Shown: positions 29,571 through 38,625 of the stretch, one piece after another | Layout of the letters: each line of letters opens with the position of its first letter | Position numbering within the stretch: position 1 is the stretch's first letter | Translations under genes and position numbers: made by a program | Assembly: GCF_029023865.1 (NCBI RefSeq) | Contig: NZ_CP118969.1 | Span: forward strand, 1 to 64,000 | Source: Lactococcus lactis | GTDB lineage: Bacteria > Bacillota > Bacilli > Lactobacillales > Streptococcaceae | Reading direction: 5' to 3' | DNA length: 64,000 nt | Notes under the pieces: model-generated | What the model saw: only the letters and a program-made list of their open reading frames with translations | What the model was told of the DNA's origin: nothing | The model's database searches: none

Positions 29571-29637
29571 TTTTATAAATATCATCAATAAATCTTGGCA
29601 CGCCTTTTTGTGTCAAGGTTTTTATTTACAGCTTTAT

Positions 29638-29658
29638 TGGTAGCGGTTACAATATAAT
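29638..29658 (+). promoter_or_regulatory. mtl promoter region with CcpA (cre) site
   Basis: TGGTAGCGGTTACA (29638-29651) fits the cre pattern TGNNANCGNNNNCA and directly abuts the -10 TATAAT (29653-29658). The -35 is poor, so the promoter probably needs an activator such as MtlR and is repressed by CcpA. The regulation is inferred from the family. Confidence 0.75.
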
Positions 29659-29688
29659 TATACTAGTTACTATGTAAAGGAGTCTGAA

Positions 29689-30108
29689 ATGACTGATACT
29701 GTAAACTTAAAAGTACGAGTGCAAAAACTTGGTACCGCATTATCAAATATGGTAATGCCAAATATTCCTATTTTGATTGCCTGGGGGGTGTTGACGATGT
29801 TCTTCATTCCTGATGGTTTTACCCCTAATAAAACATTTGCAGCAATGGTTAGTCCGATGCTTGCTTTTCTTATTCCCCTAATGATTGGTTACACTGGTGG
29901 AAAAAATATTTATGAACATCGTGGAGGAGTGGTTGGTGCAATTGCGACTTTCGGTTCAATTATTGCCACAGCTAGTCTTTCTCTAGGAGGTCTAAACACT
30001 AAAGGAAACGTTCCTATGATTTTAGGTGCAATGATTTTGGGTCCTTTTGGTGCTTGGGTAATAAAAAAATTTGATGACTATGTTCAACCCATATTAAAGC
30101 AGGTCTAG
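29689..30108 (+). pseudogene. mtlA: Mannitol PTS EIICB, N-terminal part (frameshifted mtlA)
   Basis: This encodes residues 1-139 of the mannitol permease EIIC membrane domain (hydrophobic segments near 25-45 and 50-70, and a Gly-rich later part). The frame ends at TAG (30106-30108) just after VQPILKQV. The frame that continues as IKAGLEMLINNFSAG begins one base out of register near 30096. A missing base around CCCATATT would restore a 607-residue protein. In the sequence as given mtlA is broken, so mannitol uptake by this route should fail unless frameshifting rescues it. Confidence 0.85.
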
Positions 30109-30110
30109 AA

Positions 30111-31511
30111 ATGTTGATTAATAATTTCTCAGCTGGTTTAGTTGGATTTGGACTTGCACTTTTTGCTGTAAAAGTGGTTGGTCCACTTGTAGCTTGGTTA
30201 ACCGACGTGATGGGACATGGGGTCGACTTTTTAATTGCTAATCATTTGATTCCCCTTGCTAATCTTTTTATTGAGCCAGCAAAAATATTATTTTTAAATA
30301 ATGCAATCAATCAAGGGATTTTATCGCCATTGGGAATTCAGCAAGTTTCTGAAAATGGAAAATCACTTCTATTTTTATTAGAAGCGAATCCTGGACCAGG
30401 ACTTGGAATTCTGATTGCTTTTATGCTTTTTGGTAAGGGTTCAGCTAAAGCGACGGCACCTGGTGCGATTTTGATTCAATTTGTCGGTGGTATACACGAA
30501 ATCTATTTTCCTTATGTCATGATGAAACCTGCGCTCTTTTTTGCTGTGATGGCAGGTGGGGTATCAGGAACCTTGACAAATAATTTACTAGGTTCGGGTC
30601 TTGCGGCTCCTGCTTCTCCTGGTTCAATTATTGCAATCACAGGAATGGCATCAGCTAAATCAGCGGGTGGTTTTGTAAATGTCTTATGTGTCTGGTCAGG
30701 AATAGCTGTGGCAGCAATTGTTTCATTTCTAGTTGCATCTTTTATTTTAAAACGGGATAAATCAATGATTGATGATTCTGCTTTTGAGAATGCAAAAGTA
30801 GGTGTAGCTGCAGATAAAGCTGTCAGTAAAGGACAAGTTTCTGTCAGCAATAATATTACTGACCAAGTCGATTTCTCTACGATTAATCATATTATCTTTG
30901 CCTGTGATGCAGGAATGGGTTCATCAGCAATGGGAGCCTCTATTTTGAGGAATAAAGCTAAGAAAGCAGGTTTGCTACAAGATGTTACTAATGTCGCTAT
31001 AGCTAACTTAAAAGCAGGTTCTGACACAATTGTTGTGACACAAGATGAACTTGCTCCACGAGCTGCGATAATGGCTCCTGAAGCAATCAGATACTCAGTG
31101 GCTAATTTCCTCAATTCACCTCGCTATGATGAAATTATCAGTAGTTTATTGACTACTGATAATGATACAAATCAAACAATAATTACTGACAGACCTGTCA
31201 GTAAAAATGAGATAGACTTGAACCAAATTGATGAAGTTGTCTTTGCTCATGATGATTTACATATTGGTTCAAATACAATGGGCAAAGAAACATTAAAAGC
31301 AATATTCCAGATGCATGGTGTTAAAATTCCTATTTCTGATGTTGAATTTATTGGTTTAGGAGCATTTAATGCCAAAAATATCATGATTGTTTCAACAAAA
31401 GAATTTACGACAAGTGTAAAAAACGAAGCTCCAAATGCTCAACATCTTTTTGTTGAGTCATTAATTACTACTCCTGAATACATCAATATGGTGAAACGGA
31501 TGAACAAATAA
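30111..31511 (+). pseudogene. mtlA: Mannitol PTS EIICB, C-terminal part (frameshifted mtlA)
   Basis: This is the rest of EIIC plus the EIIB domain with its phosphocysteine loop FACDAGMGSSAMG. A second EIIB-like segment follows (VVFAHDDLHIGSNTMG) in which the cysteine is absent. The ATG at 30111 is an internal Met of the normal protein, and no ribosome site precedes it. The linker between the two EIIB-like parts contains an ACTGACAG/CTGTCAGT pair at 31184-31203. Confidence 0.85.
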
Positions 31512-31569
31512 AAATACTAGCTGTTAATTGGCAGTCTAGTTATGAGTAGAATTTTAAAAAGGAATTTTT

Positions 31570-33507
31570 ATGTTTTTAACAAGTCGTGAGCAAAAATTAA
31601 TCCAGACATTTTTGAAACGTGGAAAGCTTACGATAGCAGAAATGATGGAAATTACAGATACAAGTCGCAGAACGCTTTATCGCGATTTGAACAATTTACA
31701 AAAGTCTTTACCAGAAAATATCAGTTTGGAAAATACTGATGAAGGCTATTTTTTGAAAGGGGATATCAATCAACTTACTCAAGCTCATGAATTAATAGAC
31801 TATTCAATAAGTGAACGTTTGTATGGTGAGTTGCTTTTATTAATTGAAAATAAAGCATCTATCGCTTCTCTAACAGATTATTTTGGAATTAGTCAACCGA
31901 CAGTAACTAGTGATTTGAAGCAAATTGAGCAAGCTCTGTTTGAAAATGAACTAGTACTAATCCGAGATCGTGGCTTAAAACTTAAAGGGGCAGAAGAAAA
32001 TATTCGTCCAGTATTTGTGGCAGTGATTTATAATTCAGCAAGTATTCAGGAACTACTTCTTAATCAACTTTCTAACAATAAAATTTTAAGAATAATAGAT
32101 TTAAATAAATTTAAGCAAGTTAATGAGGCTTTTAAACGTATAGATTTACCTGAAAAAATGACTGACAAAGTCAAAGTTTTAATGCAACTTTTTTGCTTAG
32201 TTGTTTTGCTGCGTTTGGATGAGGGGGATTCTGTCAGTAGTGAAACTCTGGGCAGACCAAGTAAGCAAGCCTTAAACTTTGTCAATAAGTTACTGACAGA
32301 GTTGCCAGTAACAAAATTTGTTGTTTCTGAGATCACTTATCTTGCATCAGTTTATGATATTTTATATTTTGGCTTTGGAAGAGAGCTGCTATTTATGGAA
32401 AAATTTGATACCGATTTTTCTTATAAAATTCGCCAACTCATTGATAAAGTTTCAACAATTCTTGAGATAGAATTTGGGAAAGATGACCGTTTATATGGTT
32501 TACTATATGCTCATCTCAAAGAATCAGAGATGTTACCAGTCCTCTTTCCTAAAAAAGAAAATGATTTTATCAAAAAGATAAATAAAGATAATCCTGAAAT
32601 TTATAAAACAGTCAAAGAATCATTAAGGGAGGTCTTTGATAAGAATTTTTCAGAAATGGAAATTGCTTTTATAAGTCTTCACTTTGTGGCGACTCTTGAA
32701 CGCAGTGACCTAGTTTTACCTTTAAGTGCCGCACTTGTCAGCAGTCGTGGAAGAATTTCTTGCGAATTTATCATGAGTAATTTAAGAAAGAATTTTCCCT
32801 TCTTAAAAAAGATAGAACTTATTCAAAGTTCAATCCATATCACTCAGGAAAAATATGACGTCATTTTTACAACAGAGAAAGAGTTAGATTACCTCTACAT
32901 CAATCCAATGCTAGATCAAAAGAATTTGGAAAATATTCGTCACCAGCTGAGGTTAATTCAACAAAAATCACGAGCACTTACCTCTGATTCAGAAAAAGAA
33001 AAGAATTTTTTAAATCTCAATGACTTATTTTCAATAGGCAATGAAATATTAAAATCTTTTGAAATCCTATCTCTTGAAAATAAGGCAGAATTACATGATA
33101 CTGTAAAACAAATTATTCAGCGAGTAAACCCAGAGGATAGTGGAGAACTCGTTCATTTGGTGGAAGAAAGATTTAAAGAAACACATCTAGCAATTCCAGA
33201 AACAAAAATTGCTCTCTTTCACGCAGTTCATTCATCAATCTCAAGTCCAATTTTTAAAATCTTTGACTTAAGTCAACCAATTGAAGGAATAGCAATGGAT
33301 CATCAGGCTATTCAAATTGGACGAGTTCTATTGTTATTAGCGCCTCCAGAAGTTCCAGAGTATGTTTCCTTTTTATTAGGTAAAATCTCAAGTTCAATTA
33401 TTGAAAACAAGCTTTATACTAGGATATACGATTCCGGAAATTATGAAATTGTAAGTGAGTTACTAAGAGAGATAATTATCGAAGCTGTTAAACATTATGA
33501 TGACTAG
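31570..33507 (+). CDS. mtlR: Mannitol operon activator MtlR (BglG/PRD family)
   Basis: The 645-residue regulator has an N-terminal HTH (ITDTSRRTLYRDLNNLQ), a second HTH (ISQPTVTSDLKQIEQ), two PRD regions, an EIIB-like segment and a C-terminal EIIA-like domain (about 500-645). PTS components phosphorylate such proteins to link activity to mannitol and to preferred sugars. It lies between mtlA and mtlF. The ribosome site is AAAAAGGAATTTTT. Confidence 0.92.
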   Translation: MFLTSREQKLIQTFLKRGKLTIAEMMEITDTSRRTLYRDLNNLQKSLPENISLENTDEGYFLKGDINQLTQAHELIDYSISERLYGELLLLIENKASIASLTDYFGISQPTVTSDLKQIEQALFENELVLIRDRGLKLKGAEENIRPVFVAVIYNSASIQELLLNQLSNNKILRIIDLNKFKQVNEAFKRIDLPEKMTDKVKVLMQLFCLVVLLRLDEGDSVSSETLGRPSKQALNFVNKLLTELPVTKFVVSEITYLASVYDILYFGFGRELLFMEKFDTDFSYKIRQLIDKVSTILEIEFGKDDRLYGLLYAHLKESEMLPVLFPKKENDFIKKINKDNPEIYKTVKESLREVFDKNFSEMEIAFISLHFVATLERSDLVLPLSAALVSSRGRISCEFIMSNLRKNFPFLKKIELIQSSIHITQEKYDVIFTTEKELDYLYINPMLDQKNLENIRHQLRLIQQKSRALTSDSEKEKNFLNLNDLFSIGNEILKSFEILSLENKAELHDTVKQIIQRVNPEDSGELVHLVEERFKETHLAIPETKIALFHAVHSSISSPIFKIFDLSQPIEGIAMDHQAIQIGRVLLLLAPPEVPEYVSFLLGKISSSIIENKLYTRIYDSGNYEIVSELLREIIIEAVKHYDD

Positions 33508-33530
33508 GTTTACATAAGTTGTAAACCTAG
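33504..33530. promoter_or_regulatory. Perfect 11-bp inverted repeat at the mtlR-mtlF junction
   Basis: CTAGGTTTACA and TGTAAACCTAG flank a 5-base loop. It contains the mtlR stop codon and has no T-run after it. It could be an mRNA-stabilising hairpin or an operator. Confidence 0.75.
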
Positions 33531-33555
33531 TAAACCAAGAAAGGTAATTTTTAAA

Positions 33556-33987
33556 ATGGAAATTCAAAAAAGTCTGATTAAAATTAATCAAAACTTTTCA
33601 AATAAAGAAGAGGCCATAAAATATTGTGGAAGTTTGTTGGTTGATGGAGATTATGTCAAACCTAACTATATCTCAGCAATGATTGAACGAGATAGAGAAT
33701 TGTCAGTCTATATGGGAAACTTTATTGCAATTCCTCATGGAACTGATGAATCAAAAAAAGAAGTTTTAAAAACAGGAGTAGCCATTGTTCAAGTTCCTCG
33801 TGGTGTAAACTTTGGAACAGTAGAAAATCCTAAGATAGCCACAATGCTATTTGGAATTGCGGGGATTAAAGAGGAGCATCTTGAGCTGATTCAAAAGATT
33901 TCAATTTTTTGCGCGGACGTTGACAATGTTGTAAAACTTGCTGATGCTCAAACAATCGAAGAAATTGCAAAATACTTTGAAAATTAA
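33556..33987 (+). CDS. mtlF: Mannitol PTS EIIA component
   Basis: The 143-residue EIIA domain has the phosphorylated His61 in [12 protein letters not shown]. It passes phosphate from HPr to the EIIB domain of MtlA. An AAGAAAGG ribosome site precedes the start and a strong terminator follows. With mtlA frameshifted, its partner is impaired here. Confidence 0.94.
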   Translation: MEIQKSLIKINQNFSNKEEAIKYCGSLLVDGDYVKPNYISAMIERDRELSVYMGNFIAIPHGTDESKKEVLKTGVAIVQVPRGVNFGTVENPKIATMLFGIAGIKEEHLELIQKISIFCADVDNVVKLADAQTIEEIAKYFEN

Positions 33988-33990
33988 TTA

Positions 33991-34020
33991 AAAAATGGCA
34001 CAGCTTTTAGTGCCATTTTT
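33991..34020 (+). terminator. Terminator after mtlF
   Basis: An 11-bp stem AAAAATGGCAC/GTGCCATTTTT with an 8-base loop and trailing T. Confidence 0.92.
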
Positions 34021-34124
34021 TATATTTACCAGCATAATGTAAAAGCTTACAATTGCTTATATAGAGGGATTTTAGAGGATTCTATTTGAACTTTTACTTT
34101 CTAAATAAAGGAGCAGTAAGTAAG

Positions 34125-35282
34125 ATGAAAAAAGCAGTACATTTTGGTGCAGGAAATATTGGACGGGGTTTCATAGGTGAAATTTTGAGTAAAAATGGAT
34201 TTGATATTCACTTTGTTGACACAAATAAATCTATAATTAACGAACTTAATAATCGGCATTCCTATGAAATTGGGATTGCAAGTAGTGAACATGAAAAAAT
34301 TTCTGTAAAAGCTGTCTCTGGTATTAACAATAGTGAGAATCCTGAGGCAGTCATTGAAGCAATTGCAAAAGCTGATATTCTAACAACAGCGATTGGTCCT
34401 AATGTCTTACCTTATATTGCTGAGCTTATTGCAAAAGGACTTCAGAAACGTAAGGAAGAAAAGGTTCAGAGCCCGTTAGATATTATTGCCTGTGAGAATA
34501 TGATAGGGGGCTCTGAATTTTTGGAAGAAAAAGTGTCCGATTATCTGTCGGAATCTGATAAACTTTATCTGTCTAAATTTATTGGTTTTCCTAATGCTGC
34601 AGTTGACCGTATTGTTCCTGCTCAAAAACATAAAGATGTTCTCTATGTTGAGGTAGAGCCTTTTAGTGAGTGGGTAATAGATGCAAGTCATTTAAAAAAT
34701 AAAGAAATCAAACTTGAAGGAGTTCATTATACAACTGACCTCGAACCATTTATTGAGCGTAAACTTTTTTCTGTAAACTCAGGACATGCTGCAGTTGCCT
34801 ATTCTAGCGCATATAAAGGTTATAAAACAATATTAGAAGGTTTACAGGATGAAGAAGTTTTGAATATCCTAAAATCAGTTCAAAAAGAAACACGCGCTTT
34901 ACTTTTAGCAAAATGGGCTCAATATTTTAAGCAAGATGAGTTAATTAAATATCATGAACTAATCATTTCTCGCTTTTCTAATCCAGAAATTATTGATGAA
35001 GTGTCACGCGTGGCAAGAACACCTATTCGGAAATTAGGATATGATGAACGTTTTATTCGTCCAATAAGAGAATTAAACGATCGTAAGCTTTCTTATCAAA
35101 ATCATCTAGATATTGTTGGAAAAATTTTTGCTTACCATGATGAAAATGATGATCAAGCCATTCAACTCCAAGAAAAACTAAAAATAACAGAACTACCAAT
35201 GCTCATTGAAGAAGTGACTGGTCTAAGCAATCAAAAGTTGATTTTGGAAATCGAAAAGGTTATTAATCACTATAAAAAATAA
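34125..35282 (+). CDS. mtlD: Mannitol-1-phosphate 5-dehydrogenase
   Basis: MtlD oxidises mannitol-1-phosphate to fructose-6-phosphate with NAD. From the ATG at 34125 it has 385 residues, the family length. The Rossmann motif is VHFGAGNIGRGF at the N-terminus. An upstream in-frame TTG at 34086 is less likely because AAAGGAG (34107-34113) serves the ATG. A near-cre site TGTAAAAGCTTACA lies at about 34039-34052, after the mtlF terminator, suggesting separate catabolite control. Confidence 0.95.
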   Translation: MKKAVHFGAGNIGRGFIGEILSKNGFDIHFVDTNKSIINELNNRHSYEIGIASSEHEKISVKAVSGINNSENPEAVIEAIAKADILTTAIGPNVLPYIAELIAKGLQKRKEEKVQSPLDIIACENMIGGSEFLEEKVSDYLSESDKLYLSKFIGFPNAAVDRIVPAQKHKDVLYVEVEPFSEWVIDASHLKNKEIKLEGVHYTTDLEPFIERKLFSVNSGHAAVAYSSAYKGYKTILEGLQDEEVLNILKSVQKETRALLLAKWAQYFKQDELIKYHELIISRFSNPEIIDEVSRVARTPIRKLGYDERFIRPIRELNDRKLSYQNHLDIVGKIFAYHDENDDQAIQLQEKLKITELPMLIEEVTGLSNQKLILEIEKVINHYKK

Positions 35283-35386
35283 AATTTGGGAGAGATGATG
35301 ATTTTTTATTAATACAATTTATGATTCAAAATTTAACCGCTTTCTATTGAAAAAAAAGATAAAAAGTGTTATTATATAATCATAGA

Positions 35387-35580
35387 AAAAGCACTGGAAT
35401 GTGCGAGCTCTTTCATTTTTTTGACCGACTATATTTGTATTGCATAGGGGTTCATGAGACATTCGGTAGCGTAATACCTCGAACGAAAGTAGGGGAAGCT
35501 GATGCGAAGCGAGAACACCCACCTGGCGTTTTAGCGGGTTCAATACACGGAAGAGCATACGGCATTCAATCAGTGTTTTT
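35387..35580 (+). ncRNA. ssrS: 6S-like regulatory RNA
   Basis: A structured RNA of about 194 nt starts shortly after a TATAAT (35375-35380) and ends in a T-run. The ends pair in steps: CACTG with CAGTG, GAATG with CATTC, GCTCTTTC with GGAAGAGC, then TGTATTG with CAATACA. An open bulge lies on the 5' side (about 35415-35433) and a second long arm is inside. A rod with paired ends and a central bubble, at this length, fits 6S RNA, which traps sigma-A RNA polymerase. I infer the identity from folding; another structured RNA is possible. Its 3' end is the attachment site of the element that follows. Confidence 0.6.
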
Positions 35581-35583
35581 TTG
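35556..35583. repeat. attL: attL core (28-bp direct repeat)
   Basis: Identical over 28 bp to 50136-50163. It covers the 3' stem and terminator T-run of the 6S-like RNA, so integration rebuilds the RNA end. Confidence 0.92.
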
Positions 35584-35675
35584 CTATCCAGCAGACCTTA
35601 ATAGAGGGTAAGAAGTGCGGTTTTAAGCGATTCTTTAAAAAATGATACCCACCAGAACCCATTAGAACCAAACGA

Positions 35676-35788
35676 ACTCGTAATAAATCTCGTAATAAAA
35701 AAATAGTAAATTTTTGTCAGGCAAGGGGCTGTATATCTCGGATATACGGCTTTTTTATTTTGTCTCTTTTTTAGGAACTCGTAATAAA
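35676..35788. repeat. Integrase arm-type sites, left end
   Basis: The unit CTCGTAATAAA occurs as a tandem pair at 35676-35699 and once more at 35777-35788. The same 24-bp tandem pair is at 50040-50063 beside attR. Position and repetition fit arm-binding sites for the integrase N-terminal domain. Confidence 0.75.
35728..35757 (+). terminator. Terminator hairpin near the left end
   Basis: GCTGTATATC/GATATACGGC with a TCG loop, then six T. What it terminates on the plus strand is unclear; it could stop read-through from the 6S-like RNA. Confidence 0.8.
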
Positions 35789-36169
35789 ATGATTTTTCTA
35801 TTCCCACGGTTGAGCGATTCTTGTTTTTTGAAATATGTCTAAGCTATTTTTATTCTATATTTTTTCAAAAACAGAACTTATGAACTATTTTTATAAACGT
35901 GTCAACCACGGTTGTTGATAGGATTATTCTCGTTGTTTTTAACAATTTCATAGTACGTTAAGAGTACTTAGAAATACCCAGCGTCCTTACAGTTGAGCGA
36001 TTTATATTCAGAAAAAAATTTTTTTCTGACCTGCGTACACTTGGAAAAGGCTAGACTCACTTGGTTCTTTTTAAAAGTTTTGAAATACTTAATAAGTGGG
36101 GGGATACCTAACCGACAGCCCATAGTTTGCTGTCTGTGAGCTTTTAATATGTTTTGCGGTAAATTATAT

Positions 36170-36358
36170 TCAATCAACCTCACGCGCGTGCTGTGCTTGT
36201 TCTGTGGCTTTCTTTATAATCTCTTTCACTTGTTTAATAGCTGGGCTTGTGTGGTTTCTAACAGTACGTTCGTTTAACAGATAACGACTTGCAACCTCTG
36301 ATAGTGTCAAGCGTTCCATATATCTAAGTCTTATTAACTCTAGGTCATCATCACTCAA
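36170..36358 (-). CDS. Sigma-70 region 4-like/ArpU-like regulator, probably truncated
   Basis: The 62-residue product is mostly a helix-turn-helix (IRLRYMERLTLSEVASRYLLNERTVRNH) like ArpU or sigma region 4 proteins that act late in phage cycles. It would start at TTG right after an in-frame TAA. Upstream in the same frame an open stretch (36359 to about 36470) reads ...TDRIDSTDQLTPQRFIFNAMTELFD. An ATG-started frame (MNKTEFNIRLYLSG) runs one base out of register. The gene may be the tail of a decayed longer regulator. Confidence 0.55.
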   Translation of the reverse strand: MSDDDLELIRLRYMERLTLSEVASRYLLNERTVRNHTSPAIKQVKEIIKKATEQAQHAREVD

Positions 36359-36516
36359 TTAATCAAACAGCTCTGTCATTGCGTTGAATATAAAGCGTTG
36401 TGGTGTGAGTTGGTCTGTGCTGTCTATCCTATCAGTCCATACTCCATAACTCCCGAAAGATATAACCTGATATTAAACTCTGTTTTATTCATAGTATCAC
36501 CCTCCAAACAAAAACA

Positions 36517-36927
36517 CTACAAAACACGCGATACATCTTCTTTGAAAGCAAAGTATATTTTTTTCGCTCTCTTGATAGGTATGTCTATGCCTGCGCTCTC
36601 TAACTCCATAGCGACACGATACCACGTATAACCGTTATACCCTTTATACCTTAACTCTATGATTCTTTTTTCTGATACTGTTAAAGTATTGTATAAAGCT
36701 CCTAAAAGTTCAAGTGTTCGCCTTAATCCTATCAGCTCTTTATCCTCTTCCATGCGTTCCTTGTCTAATGTGTTCCCCTCTGGCTCCGCTGTGCCTTTAT
36801 AAGCTGTTCTAATCCCTAGGTTATCCTGTTTTACCCTGTATATATAACGGCTCTCTATTGCTTTTATTTTGGCTTGTGTGCGTCCGTTAATATAATCGGC
36901 TATGATTTTATCTATTTTATCTTTCAC
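36517..36927 (-). CDS. Phage regulatory protein with sigma-70 region 4-like HTH (DUF722/RinA-like)
   Basis: The 136-residue protein has a coiled N-terminal half and a C-terminal sigma-like helix-turn-helix (LTVSEKRIIELRYKGYNG). This matches the small regulators found near packaging genes in lactococcal phages. No packaging genes are present here, so it may act on helper phage or element promoters. The role is inferred. Confidence 0.65.
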   Translation of the reverse strand: MKDKIDKIIADYINGRTQAKIKAIESRYIYRVKQDNLGIRTAYKGTAEPEGNTLDKERMEEDKELIGLRRTLELLGALYNTLTVSEKRIIELRYKGYNGYTWYRVAMELESAGIDIPIKRAKKIYFAFKEDVSRVL

Positions 36928-37000
36928 GCTTCCTCCTCTGTTAGATTTTCAAAAGGGTTGCTAATACTCAAGTTTCCGCTAAAAACCTGCAATATCATAC

Positions 37001-37303
37001 CTATTCATCATCATAAAGCTGTAAGAAGTAGTAAGCTCCATTCTTGGCTAACTTCCTGATATATCCCTCTGACACTCCTTGCTCACGCGCTATGGTTGTA
37101 TAGTAAGTACGTTTTAGATGATGACGGACAATAATCTTATACTCTCTTGGGTGTTCGGCATTGAGTTGCTCAAAGACTTTGTTTATATGCTTTGTCTCAG
37201 CTTGTGTAAACTCATTTTCTCCGAACTCATAGACACGCCAAATTTTAAATATAATATCCTCAAATCGTCTGTGTTCCTTGTCTGTTATTAATGTTTTACT
37301 CAT
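37001..37303 (-). CDS. Small HTH-type phage protein
   Basis: The ATG at 37303 follows a clear AGAAAGGA ribosome site and gives 100 residues; a longer upstream in-frame version lacks one. The C-terminal half looks like a helix-turn-helix (TTIAREQGVSEGYIRKLAKNG). It probably belongs to the same leftward regulatory set as the two genes that follow it. No specific family was recognised. Confidence 0.65.
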   Translation of the reverse strand: MSKTLITDKEHRRFEDIIFKIWRVYEFGENEFTQAETKHINKVFEQLNAEHPREYKIIVRHHLKRTYYTTIAREQGVSEGYIRKLAKNGAYYFLQLYDDE

Positions 37304-37808
37304 ATTGTTGTCCTTTCTTGTAAAAATAAAAGTGAGGTTTTGTGAGATTTTCGTACCTGCTATATATAAAATAAAAGACAAGTTTTGTCAGGTTTTCGTA
37401 CCCCTTTAATCTTTTAGGAATATCCAACATTTTCCAACAATTCGTACCCTTTTTTAGGGTGTAAGATTTGTAAGATATCGTACCTCCTTTATATTGAAAT
37501 GCCTTACCAAAACCTTACCAGTTTACCTTAGTATAATCTTAGTAGTAAAAACAAACGCTCAAAAAGTATAAAAGTAGGTGTAACAACATATATCATAACG
37601 CTTATGACACAGAGCTACTAAATTAAAGTACTTGTATTCGTTTGGTTTTGTACCAGTTTACCTACCCAAAACCTCCCTAACTATCTCTTTTTAGGGGAGA
37701 CAGAATCGACAATATCGTACCTGTGCTAGATGAAATACCTTGTCTAAACCTTGCCTAATCGTACCCACATAACGACTAAAAGCCCAGTCATTGACTAGGC
37801 ATTTTTAG
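37304..37808. other. Iteron-bearing non-coding region
   Basis: A 505-bp gene-free stretch between the leftward replication genes and the late-type regulators. It has six direct TCGTACC copies (listed separately) and AT-rich DNA around 37500-37620. It is a candidate replication origin or operator array of the element. Confidence 0.55.
37351..37765. repeat. Six direct TCGTACC iterons
   Basis: Exact copies at 37351, 37396, 37442, 37478, 37715 and 37759, all in the same orientation. The first four are spaced 36-46 bp apart. An inexact TTGTACC lies near 37649. Confidence 0.85.
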
Positions 37809-38390
37809 TTATTCTTCTAATTCAAAGCCGATTAATTCTGCGATGTTATCCAAAGCATTGATATTCATATCTGCCAAGTCTTTCGCTGTGATGACTGTAC
37901 CGTCTGTAAATTGTGGCACTTCGTGGATATCATCTTTAAACATGGAATGATTGAGCGCGTGCAAGTCTTGTAACTGTGCTTTGAGTGCCAATTCATGCGG
38001 TTTGTTTTTACTCTCTGCTGAAAGGCTCATTTCATTCAATCCTAACGCTTTAATCAAACGTTCAATACTATCAGTCAATAAGTCCGCAAAAACTTGTACG
38101 TCATTGCCTGATATTTCATGAGGCGTAAAAGTAAGTTGTTGCATTTCCTCAATGATTGATTTTACTGTTTCTTGTGGCTCGTCTTCCTGTGTTTCTGTCA
38201 GTTCGTCCACAGATAAGCCCAAAACTTCTGTAAGTTTGACTAGGTTCTCGCGCAATCCTTCCGCTAAGTCTTTCTGAGTGGCTGGAGTTTCGTTTGCTCC
38301 CTCAATATTAATCAATTTTGAAGTGGGTTCTGAAAGTTCACTTGTAAGTGTAAAAAGGTTAGATAAGATTGTTTTTGTATTTTGGCTCAT
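37809..38390 (-). CDS. Acidic phage protein, unknown function
   Basis: The 193-residue protein is rich in Glu, Asp, Leu and Thr and mostly helical by composition. Two related stretches (EVLGLSVDELTET and KALGLNEMSLSAE) hint at an internal duplication. The start follows a GGAGAAAA site. It is the last gene of the long leftward run before the iteron region. No family recognised. Confidence 0.6.
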   Translation of the reverse strand: MSQNTKTILSNLFTLTSELSEPTSKLINIEGANETPATQKDLAEGLRENLVKLTEVLGLSVDELTETQEDEPQETVKSIIEEMQQLTFTPHEISGNDVQVFADLLTDSIERLIKALGLNEMSLSAESKNKPHELALKAQLQDLHALNHSMFKDDIHEVPQFTDGTVITAKDLADMNINALDNIAELIGFELEE

Positions 38391-38505
38391 TTTATTTTCT
38401 CCGATTTTTCTATGTAGTAATTTGTAGTATTTTTTATGACAACATTTGTCAACACTTCAATTTGTCGGACAGCGTGCTTTTTTCATGTTTTTATTTCCTC
38501 TGATA

Positions 38506-38625
38506 AATTCCTAGCGAGTAGGTGTTTTTTCGGTAACAGAGTAACAGATACCTATAAATGGCTTAACCATAAGGTTAAAGCTGTTACTTCTAACAGTAAC
38601 GTGTTACCGAACTACAGTTACATTA
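38506..38625. repeat. GGTAAC-rich repeat block, copy A
   Basis: About 115 bp beginning AATTCCTAGCGA and ending in GTTACCGAACTAC, with several GTAAC/GTTAC dyads. It is similar along its length to copy B (38779-38897). The two copies flank the 44-codon gene. Confidence 0.7.

Larger units (their letters stand above)
35584..36169. other. Left-end non-coding region of the element
   Basis: A 586-bp stretch with no convincing gene. It holds the arm-type sites, a plus-strand terminator (35728-35757), a perfect A/T palindrome TCAGAAAAAAA-TTTTTTTCTGA (36008-36029) and a hairpin GACAGC...GCTGTC near 36113-36133. The last two may end the leftward operon. Confidence 0.5.

Noticed and set aside
35366-35611. 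Open frame over the 6S-like RNA
   Set aside because: It lies inside a region with long paired ends and a terminator, and has no ribosome site.
37351-37765. CRISPR array
   Set aside because: The repeats are only 7 bp, spacing is irregular and no cas genes are present. No CRISPR-like array was seen in the window.
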